This document shows positions 1 through 5,187 of a stretch of 9,055 nt of DNA, piece after piece. This DNA comes from an uncultured Peptococcaceae bacterium (GTDB taxonomy: Bacteria > Bacillota > Limnochordia > Darwinibacteriales > Darwinibacteriaceae): contig CALKAR010000320.1 of the NCBI GenBank assembly GCA_937988745.1, positions 1 to 9,055 on the forward strand, given 5' to 3'. Positions within the stretch are counted from its first letter, which is position 1, and every line of letters begins with the position of its first letter. Below the pieces are notes generated by a model, which was not told where the DNA came from, made no database searches, and saw only the letters and a list, made by a program, of their open reading frames with translations. The position numbers and the translations under genes were made by a program.

Positions 1-38
1 TGTCACGGCAGATGGGGCAAATTAACAATCCACTGTGT

Positions 39-60
39 GAGCGAATAAAGGCCTTCGCTC
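39..60 (+). terminator. Possible weak hairpin terminator
   Basis: A perfect 7-bp stem (GAGCGAA at 39-45, TTCGCTC at 54-60) closes an 8-nt loop and is followed by GATCTATTTT. It could end a rightward gene lying left of the window. The stem is short and the T-run is offset, so this is only a candidate. Confidence 0.2.
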
Positions 61-169
61 GATCTATTTTCCGCATGCAGCGCATCCTCTCATTTCGTCT
101 TCTACCATAGGATTAATCACTGCTAGGTGCAAATCCTGCGTACTCCTGAGACAGCTCCTTCCCTTTGAA

Positions 170-199
170 TTAACCGATTTATCCAGTTTGTTGTATATT
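170..199 (+). promoter_or_regulatory. Candidate promoter for the 240-aa hypothetical gene
   Basis: A -35-like TTAACC (170-175, 4/6 match to TTGACA), an 18-nt spacer and a -10-like TATATT (194-199, 5/6 match to TATAAT) would start transcription near 206. Just downstream lies AGAAGGA (211-217), a good ribosome binding site for an ATG at 223. That ATG meets an in-frame TAA after four codons. The surrounding sequence is AT-rich, so a chance match is possible. Confidence 0.35.
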
Positions 200-252
200 T
201 TTTCAAATCGAGAAGGATTTTGATGTTTCTCGTCTAATGCTTCTGTATTTGT

Positions 253-975
253 GTGTCCAAATTGCCGAATCGAAGGGGAGTTTTTTCAAAGTTGCCGGAT
301 TCAAGTTACACGAAGTCTGTCGTCGAACGCTGTCTGTCAATTCTTTACCTCAATGATTTAGGTCCAGTACCAAAGGAGAGAGAAATACTACTGCAGAGGT
401 ATCGCACCGTGAACGGCCTCCTGCGAGAGGGGGTGGTATCTTCTTCTGTAGAAAAGCCACGTTTACTGAAAAAGGTCGAGACACTTTTCTTGATGCTCCA
501 CAGGTACCAGAGTCAACTCGAAGGAACAGTCCGTTGTCTTGAGAAGACAATCAACCTCTACGGCCTCCAGGGTTATGCTTCGACATTTGCGCTCAGCCCA
601 GAGGACATACAAGTTCAGCTCAAAATCTATGAGCACCTGTGCAGTAAACTGAGGGATTTGCCTCAGTGGATCAGCCCGACTGATCATCTAGATACTTGCT
701 CCGATCCTGCATTGCTGGCCAGATATCAAGAGCTGATTAGAGTGGACCACTCCACGCTCAACGAGATCTATGGTGATGTATTTACCAGCAAGGCGGATGC
801 CTGCGTTACTTTCTCCAAACTCTGCTTTGGCAGAGAATTTGGCGGCAGCAGGTTTGATTCAGTGTTAATTCACCCACTGATACCTGGAGAGAAGGGGTCG
901 CTCCTGGTATCTCCATCCCTTCTACTAGATAGTCTATTTTTCAGATTCAGCACCCTCCTATCCTTGGTAGATTGA
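253..975 (+). CDS. Hypothetical protein, about 240 aa, unrecognised
   Basis: I do not recognise this protein. The frame has coding-like codon use throughout and ends 13 nt before a strong terminator, which supports a real gene. The product looks soluble and mostly helical: the middle (about residues 20-165) is rich in Leu, Glu, Lys and Arg, and the last 25 residues are hydrophobic but too broken for a clear membrane helix. No signal peptide or known catalytic motif is seen. The start is uncertain. GTG at 253 has no good ribosome binding site. TTG at 292 is preceded by AAGGGGAG (273-280) with an 11-nt spacer. An ATG at 223 has the best site (AGAAGGA) and lies in the same frame, but a TAA at 235-237 blocks it, so the gene may have lost its original start or follow a short leader. 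A ten-residue-spaced repeat, SKLPN then SKLPD, sits at the N terminus (residues 2-6 and 12-16). It faces the oxidoreductase gene convergently, so no operon partner is visible. Confidence 0.6.
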   Translation: MSKLPNRRGVFSKLPDSSYTKSVVERCLSILYLNDLGPVPKEREILLQRYRTVNGLLREGVVSSSVEKPRLLKKVETLFLMLHRYQSQLEGTVRCLEKTINLYGLQGYASTFALSPEDIQVQLKIYEHLCSKLRDLPQWISPTDHLDTCSDPALLARYQELIRVDHSTLNEIYGDVFTSKADACVTFSKLCFGREFGGSRFDSVLIHPLIPGEKGSLLVSPSLLLDSLFFRFSTLLSLVD

Positions 976-988
976 ACGAGAATAAAAT

Positions 989-1033
989 AGCCCTTTCCTC
1001 AAGCCCTGCTTAACACGGCTTAAGGAAAGGGCT
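989..1033. terminator. Bidirectional intrinsic terminator
   Basis: A 17-bp inverted repeat (989-1005 and 1017-1033) with one mismatch closes an 11-nt loop. It lies between two convergent genes. The rightward transcript ends in TTTAATT. The leftward transcript reads ATTTTATTCT after the stem, and there the single mismatch becomes a G-U wobble, so termination should be a little stronger for the leftward oxidoreductase gene. It begins 13 nt after the hypothetical gene's stop and 12 nt beyond the oxidoreductase's stop. Confidence 0.85.
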
Positions 1034-1045
1034 TTAATTGACGGC

Positions 1046-2095
1046 TTAGTAGACAGGTTCGTACTCCGGTTCGTAGTCTACCTCTACACTCTGTTTCGTC
1101 TGAATCGCCTCTAGAATAGCAAACACTGTTAAGGCATCACCATATTCCAGCTCGGGAGTCACGGCCAGCGGTTCTTCTCCCACAGCAGCCTTATAGAAGT
1201 TAAGCAGCTCATTGACGAAACCGCGATTAGGCTCATACGGAATCTGTCTGCTGCTGCCATCATTGTAGAACACATTTACCACACCACAGCTACTTTCTTC
1301 CAAGTAGATCATACCTTCACTGCCGAAGATGCGCAGCCCAACGAGGGGCCGCTGCGGTTCCCGTCCGGTACAGAAGAAGGAAAAATGACCTACTACACCG
1401 CACTTGAACTTCATATTAGCCTGCACTACCGAGTAGGGTGCAAACTCCGCATCTTCCTCGACACCAACGGCTTGTACCACTTCGATGGGCCCGAAAATGT
1501 GGCGCAGAGCAGCTATATCATGAACTCCCGTATCTAAGAACACTCCACCCTGATACGCAGGATGCTGGCGCCATTCAGTGGAGGCAAATCCGCCTTTGAG
1601 CATGTCGGCCGGGAAATCAACAACCCGGTTTTGGATGAAGTAGTACACATCACCGATTTCGCAGGTTCGCACCAAATCTCTGATGATGTTGTTCTCTTCG
1701 CTGTAACGATAGTTCTCTGCAATCATTATGGGTACGTCGTGCTTCCGCGGCAGACGCATCGCTTGTAGTGCTTCTTCTTTGTTTGGTGCCAATGGTTTTT
1801 CGCAGATGATGGGCTTACCCGCCTGTGCGACGTCACTCGTGACGTCGAAGTTTAGCTCGATATGCAGCATGATGTCGAAGGCATCGATATCTTCGCGTTT
1901 CATCATCTCTTTGTAGTCAGTGAAAAGATCAGCCCCAGATAAACCCAGCGGTTCCTTCCACTTCTCTAACTGCCGTGTATCGATATCGCAGATCGCCACT
2001 ATCTTGAATTTGTCGCTAAGGCGCTGGTAAGCCGGCCAATGCAATCTCTCAAAAGCAAGGCCCACCCCAATAATCCCCATTCTCAGCTGCGTCAC
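1046..2095 (-). CDS. Gfo/Idh/MocA-family NAD(P)-dependent oxidoreductase
   Basis: Predicted cytoplasmic oxidoreductase of 349 aa, the usual family length. An N-terminal Rossmann fold binds NAD(P): glycine motif GIIGVG at residues 7-12, then an acidic strand end (ICDID, 35-39) that fits NAD or NADP ribose binding. The family's EKP motif is at 99-101 (K100 is the expected catalytic or cofactor-contacting lysine), and the C-terminal domain carries the family pattern GGVFLDTGVHD (183-193) with D188 and H192 near the substrate. Members oxidise or reduce sugars, cyclitols or related polyols; the substrate cannot be read here. The GTG start is chosen because GAGGAGG precedes it with about 7 nt spacing; the ATG at residue 6 lacks such a site. 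The C terminus ends in an unusual repeated YEPEYEP tail. It is transcribed alone, from a consensus-like promoter at 2130-2158, and ends at the shared terminator. Family assignment is firm; specific function is not. Confidence 0.93.
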   Translation of the reverse strand: MTQLRMGIIGVGLAFERLHWPAYQRLSDKFKIVAICDIDTRQLEKWKEPLGLSGADLFTDYKEMMKREDIDAFDIMLHIELNFDVTSDVAQAGKPIICEKPLAPNKEEALQAMRLPRKHDVPIMIAENYRYSEENNIIRDLVRTCEIGDVYYFIQNRVVDFPADMLKGGFASTEWRQHPAYQGGVFLDTGVHDIAALRHIFGPIEVVQAVGVEEDAEFAPYSVVQANMKFKCGVVGHFSFFCTGREPQRPLVGLRIFGSEGMIYLEESSCGVVNVFYNDGSSRQIPYEPNRGFVNELLNFYKAAVGEEPLAVTPELEYGDALTVFAILEAIQTKQSVEVDYEPEYEPVY

Positions 2096-2129
2096 TTTCC
2101 TACCTCCTCAAGTGCTTTGTGCAGATAGG

Positions 2130-2158
2130 ATTACCGATTGAGCTCTGCCCTATGTCAA
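2130..2158 (-). promoter_or_regulatory. Promoter for the Gfo/Idh/MocA oxidoreductase gene
   Basis: Read leftward, a perfect -35 TTGACA (2158-2153) is followed after 17 nt by GGTAAT (2135-2130, 4/6 match to TATAAT). Transcription would begin near 2123, leaving a leader of about 28 nt that contains GAGGAGG before the GTG start at 2095. It lies back to back with the control region of the ABC transporter operon, about 6 nt from the first direct repeat there. Confidence 0.5.
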
Positions 2159-2163
2159 CAGAC

Positions 2164-2210
2164 GATTTCTTAGTGCTCTTTATGATTTCTTGATTTCTGC
2201 CCCTTACACT
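2164..2210 (+). promoter_or_regulatory. Putative LanR-type operator and promoter of the ABC/two-component operon
   Basis: GATTTCTT occurs at 2164-2171 and 2184-2191, with GATTTCTG directly after at 2192-2199 and a poorer copy (GTGCTCTT) at 2173-2180. Within these, TCT at 2177-2179 and TCT at 2188-2190 are separated by exactly 8 nt. A -10-like TACACT is at 2205-2210 (4/6), with no good -35. If transcription begins near 2217, the two TCTs fall at about -40 and -29. As I recall it, this is close to the TCT-N8-TCT box bound by NisR upstream of nisin promoters. The absence of a -35 fits an activator-dependent promoter. The encoded OmpR-family regulator is the obvious candidate to bind. This is inference from spacing only. 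Confidence 0.45.
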
Positions 2211-2241
2211 GAGTCTGAACAACTGTGAAGGGGGCTTTACT

Positions 2242-2952
2242 ATGGCAGAGTATATAATCCGAACTCGAAACCTGACCAAGTATTACGGAAAACACGTTAC
2301 TGTGAATGAACTAAACCTAGAAGTACCACAAGGCGCAATCTATGGTTTGTTAGGGCCAAATGGGGCTGGAAAATCCACGACGTTGAAGATGCTTACGGGC
2401 CTGATAAGGCCTAGCAGCGGACAGATGGAGCTCTTCGGGGAACCCTGGAGGCGCAGCCACCTAGAGCGCATCGGCGCACTAATTGAAGAACCAGCACTAT
2501 ACGGGAACCTCACCGCTGAAGAAAACCTTTCTATTCACACAACCCTCATGGGTTTGCCAAAAAGCGAAATCGGCCGCGTTCTAGAAATCGTCAATCTCAA
2601 AGACACTAAGGGCAAACGAACAGCGAAGTTTTCCACGGGCATGAAGCAGCGGCTGGGTATCGCCATCGCACTTTTGGGGAATCCAGAGATTCTGATCTTG
2701 GATGAACCAACCAACGGCCTTGATCCTTTGGGCATTCAGGAATTTAGAAAACTAGTACGCACCCTGCCCAAAATGGGTATTACCGTAATTCTCTCGAGCC
2801 ATATCCTCAGCGAAGTGGGCCAACTAGTAGATTGCGTTGGGATCATCAGTGCGGGGCGGCTGGGCTACCAGGGGCCTGTAGGTACAGACTCTAACCTAGA
2901 AGATCTATTCATCAGCGTTGTGAGGGGGCAGAGAAATGCTGAGCTTATTTAG
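2242..2952 (+). CDS. ABC transporter ATP-binding protein, lantibiotic-immunity (LanF/BcrA) type
   Basis: ATPase subunit (236 aa) that would power two membrane partners encoded next to it, probably expelling a membrane-active peptide antibiotic from the envelope. Motifs in order: Walker A GPNGAGKST (38-46); an acidic loop IEEP (81-84) in place of the usual Q-loop glutamine, matching the E-loop reported for lantibiotic immunity ATPases such as NukF; signature FSTGMKQRL (120-128), a variant of LSGGQ common in the BcrA/NatA group; Walker B LILDE (141-145); D-loop around D151; switch histidine H177. All residues needed for ATP hydrolysis are present. ATG at 2242 is preceded by GAAGGGGG with 7 nt spacing. 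Its end overlaps the first permease by 17 bp, which suggests coupled translation. The same fold occurs in bacitracin transporters (BcrA), so the substrate class is likely but not certain. Confidence 0.93.
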   Translation: MAEYIIRTRNLTKYYGKHVTVNELNLEVPQGAIYGLLGPNGAGKSTTLKMLTGLIRPSSGQMELFGEPWRRSHLERIGALIEEPALYGNLTAEENLSIHTTLMGLPKSEIGRVLEIVNLKDTKGKRTAKFSTGMKQRLGIAIALLGNPEILILDEPTNGLDPLGIQEFRKLVRTLPKMGITVILSSHILSEVGQLVDCVGIISAGRLGYQGPVGTDSNLEDLFISVVRGQRNAELI

Positions 2953-3697
2953 AGTAGAACACCTGAAGTACAAGTGCACCATGACCCGAAGGCTGATGTT
3001 GATGGCTCCTCTGTTCTTCATAGTTATGGCTCTACCCCAGAGCTATTTCATTCCGCCAGACTGTGTTCACTCTTGGAACCTAGTATTGGGTATAGTCTAC
3101 AACTGGTGGCCCGTATTATTTCTGCCCCTAGGAATCGCACTGATCGCTGGGCTGGTAGTCCACCAAGAAAAGCGTGCAGGGGGCTATCGCGCTGCCCTCA
3201 TCCACCCGATCTCTCCGGCGCAGCTTTGGTTGGCTAAGACCGTAATAATGAGTTACCAACTACTGCTTGCCACTGTTGTCCTGGTAGGTGCTGCCCTAGT
3301 ATCAGGGATGATCACAAAGGCTGGGCCCGTGCCTTGGCGCAAGCTTCTCCTGGGAGGAATGCTCCTTTGGGTGACAAGTCTACCCCTGATCCCGATTCAG
3401 CTTTGGGCAGCAGAGATGCTTGGATTTATCGGCAGCATGGCTGTGGGTACTGTAGGATTTGCTGCTGGTGTCTGGGCAGCACCTGCTCCCCATTGGATCT
3501 ACTACCCGTGGAGCTGGCCCATCAGAATGATGTGCCCGTTAATCGGAGTACATCCAAACGGAACATTTTTGCCACCCAACGATCCGCTGCTTAATTCCGG
3601 CGTAATCCCATTAGGATTAACTCTGGCTGTGCTCGTCACTATTGCATTCTGTCTAGGGGGAGCATTCTGGTTCAGCCGTCAGGAGGTTTTGTCATGA
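2936..3697 (+). CDS. ABC transporter permease, lantibiotic-immunity LanE/MutE-like
   Basis: Integral membrane subunit of 253 aa, the usual length for LanE/LanG permeases. Six hydrophobic segments are seen at about residues 20-40, 57-75, 102-126, 136-158, 162-182 and 222-246. Between segments 5 and 6 lies an aromatic and proline-rich stretch containing YYPWSWPIRMM (189-199), a pattern I associate with the MutE/EpiE group. A cytosolic loop with HQEKRAGG (76-83) follows segment 2 and is a plausible contact for the ATPase. The ATG at 2936 is within the end of the ATPase gene, preceded by GAGGGGG about 7 nt upstream. It overlaps the next permease gene by 4 bp (ATGA). With its partner it should form the heterodimeric channel. 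The LanE label rests on gene order and motif, not on a search. Confidence 0.85.
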   Translation: MLSLFRVEHLKYKCTMTRRLMLMAPLFFIVMALPQSYFIPPDCVHSWNLVLGIVYNWWPVLFLPLGIALIAGLVVHQEKRAGGYRAALIHPISPAQLWLAKTVIMSYQLLLATVVLVGAALVSGMITKAGPVPWRKLLLGGMLLWVTSLPLIPIQLWAAEMLGFIGSMAVGTVGFAAGVWAAPAPHWIYYPWSWPIRMMCPLIGVHPNGTFLPPNDPLLNSGVIPLGLTLAVLVTIAFCLGGAFWFSRQEVLS

Positions 3698-4440
3698 CAA
3701 GGGTTCTTAGAGCCGAGTGGATCAAACTGCGGCGTTCACCACTCCCGTGGCTCGTTCTGCTCACGCCTATTTTGTACAGCATATTTATCATCTGGTATTT
3801 TTCCGGTAGAACCATCTCTGATCAGCTACAGATCAGTATCTACGACGCCTACTTCCAAGTCTGGGCAGCAATTGTAGTACCGTTAGGTGCAGGGCTTCTC
3901 CCTGGATTGATGAGCTATCAAGAAGCCCAAGCTGGCAGTTTTCAGGGGCTCTTGGCCAGCCGCATTCCCCGTATACTTCTCTATTTCGGGAAAATGGCCA
4001 TGCTGGTTCTCCTGTCAACCATCAGCACTGCCCTAGGTATGATCCTATTAATTGTTGGTGTAAAATATCTCGTAGGAATACCCCTATCCCCCGCACCCTT
4101 CATCTACGGGGCGCTAGTCGCTGAGCTGACCACCATCCCTCTCTTGGCCATGCAGCTCTGGATCAGCTTAGCCCTCGGACTAGGACCTTCGATTGGAGTT
4201 GAGGCTGGCGGGCTTCTCCTAGGGGCGCTCTCTTTAACTAGCTTGGGCGATCACTACTGGCAGTATCTACCCTGGGGATGGACAGCACGGTTTGTTATGG
4301 CGCCTGGTGCTGCATTCTATTACGAAATTATGCCTGAGTTTGAGAATGCACCATTCGCAGCCGTGGTTTTCTTGCTGCTCACTCTGGGAGGTGGCCTACT
4401 GTGGTTTGGGCGCTGGGAAGGAAAGAAAATGCATGATTAG
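3694..4440 (+). CDS. ABC transporter permease, lantibiotic-immunity LanG/MutG-like
   Basis: Second integral membrane subunit, 248 aa, with six predicted segments at about 17-36, 56-74, 100-123, 135-157, 168-183 and 220-238. It is a diverged relative of the preceding permease. Both begin with a short basic N terminus, both have a loop after segment 2 rich in Gln/Glu/Gly (SYQEAQAGS, 74-82, against HQEKRAGG), and both have a PW-G/S-W motif before segment 6 (YLPWGWTAR, 191-199). This similarity fits an old duplication. The ATG at 3694 overlaps the previous stop by 4 bp and is preceded by AGGAGG (3681-3686) with 7 nt spacing, so the start is well supported. The regulator gene begins 15 nt after its stop. 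It is predicted to pair with the first permease and the ATPase in one exporter. Confidence 0.85.
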   Translation: MTRVLRAEWIKLRRSPLPWLVLLTPILYSIFIIWYFSGRTISDQLQISIYDAYFQVWAAIVVPLGAGLLPGLMSYQEAQAGSFQGLLASRIPRILLYFGKMAMLVLLSTISTALGMILLIVGVKYLVGIPLSPAPFIYGALVAELTTIPLLAMQLWISLALGLGPSIGVEAGGLLLGALSLTSLGDHYWQYLPWGWTARFVMAPGAAFYYEIMPEFENAPFAAVVFLLLTLGGGLLWFGRWEGKKMHD

Positions 4441-4455
4441 ACAAGGAGGCATAGG

Positions 4456-5187
4456 ATGGCACGGATCTTAGTAATCGATGACCAGCTGGACTTAGTCGCT
4501 CTCCTCAAGGATGAACTCGAGAGCCGCGGGCACCAGGTACTAACCGCGCTAGATGGAAACGAAGGGGTGGAGCTTGCGCAGATGGAGCCCGACCTGATCA
4601 TTTTAGATATCATGATGCCGGGCATGGATGGCTACGATGTCTGCCGTTCCATCCGCAGCGCAGTCTCGTGCCCCATCCTCTTTCTCAGTGCCAAACAGAG
4701 CGAAACGGATCGGATTAAGGGACTTGCACTCGGAGGTGATGATTACATCCTGAAGCCCTTCAGCCTCCCAGAACTACTGGCCCGAGTGGATGCCCATCTG
4801 CGCCGCGAGAAGCGGGCTCTATCTCTCAAATTGGGCGGTGAAGGAAACTGGATCCGATTTGGCTCTTTAGCAATAAACCTTCATTCGCGACAAGCGACAG
4901 TCGAAGATTCTCCGCTGTCGTTAACCAAGCGAGAATTCGATATCCTCGAACTGCTTGCCCTAAATCCAGGGCAGGTATTCTCGCGAGAACAGATATATGA
5001 GAAGATCTGGGGCTATGATGCGGATGGTGATTCGGCAACTGTTACAGAGCACATCAAGAACATTCGCGCCAAGATTTCCAGCATTGATCCAGAGACCCAG
5101 TACATTGGCACAGTCTGGGGAATTGGCTACCGCTGGGAAAAACGGCCTGGGAAGGGTGATGGCGATGCTCGCAAAGCTATCACTTAG
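4456..5187 (+). CDS. OmpR/PhoB-family response regulator (LanR-like)
   Basis: Cytoplasmic DNA-binding response regulator of 243 aa. The receiver domain spans about 1-120: acidic pocket D9-D10, phosphoacceptor D51 in the LDIMMPGMDG stretch, S78 at the switch Ser/Thr position, and K100-P101. A winged-helix DNA-binding domain follows at about 132-234, with the recognition region around TVTEHIKNIRAKI and the wing ending in GTVWGIGYRW. All phosphorylation residues are present. ATG at 4456 has AAGGAGG with 6 nt spacing. The C terminus runs about ten residues beyond the usual GYRW end, and that extension overlaps the start of the kinase gene. It sits after the three transporter genes and before the kinase, so it most likely activates this operon in response to the peptide sensed by the kinase, through the TCT repeats at 2164-2199 (inference). 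Confidence 0.93.
   Translation: MARILVIDDQLDLVALLKDELESRGHQVLTALDGNEGVELAQMEPDLIILDIMMPGMDGYDVCRSIRSAVSCPILFLSAKQSETDRIKGLALGGDDYILKPFSLPELLARVDAHLRREKRALSLKLGGEGNWIRFGSLAINLHSRQATVEDSPLSLTKREFDILELLALNPGQVFSREQIYEKIWGYDADGDSATVTEHIKNIRAKISSIDPETQYIGTVWGIGYRWEKRPGKGDGDARKAIT

Larger units (their letters stand above)
1..252. other. Left-edge region with no confident gene
   Basis: No confident gene is seen here. On the plus strand a frame is open from the left edge to a TAG at 108-110 (about 35 codons, including a Met at 12-14). It could be the 3' end of a gene outside the window, but it matches no family I recognise. On the minus strand a 73-codon frame is open from 285 to a TAG at 64-66, without an ATG near its beginning. 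A small hairpin (39-60) and a candidate rightward promoter (170-199) lie within the region. All are weak calls. Confidence 0.4.

Noticed and set aside
122..156. Stretch resembling a tRNA T-arm (GGTGCAAATCC)
   Set aside because: The stem pairs only partly, no acceptor, D or anticodon arms can be folded around it, and no CCA follows. A tRNA gene or att site cannot be supported.
237..356. 39-codon frame as a lanthipeptide precursor or other bioactive peptide
   Set aside because: It has only two Cys and no leader or core pattern of known classes, and overlaps the hypothetical gene. It is mentioned only as a possible leader frame.
4997..5164. Upstream extension of the kinase reading frame to an earlier ATG
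   Set aside because: It lies wholly inside the regulator gene in another phase, has no ribosome binding site, and would put 56 non-membrane residues before the expected N-terminal helix.
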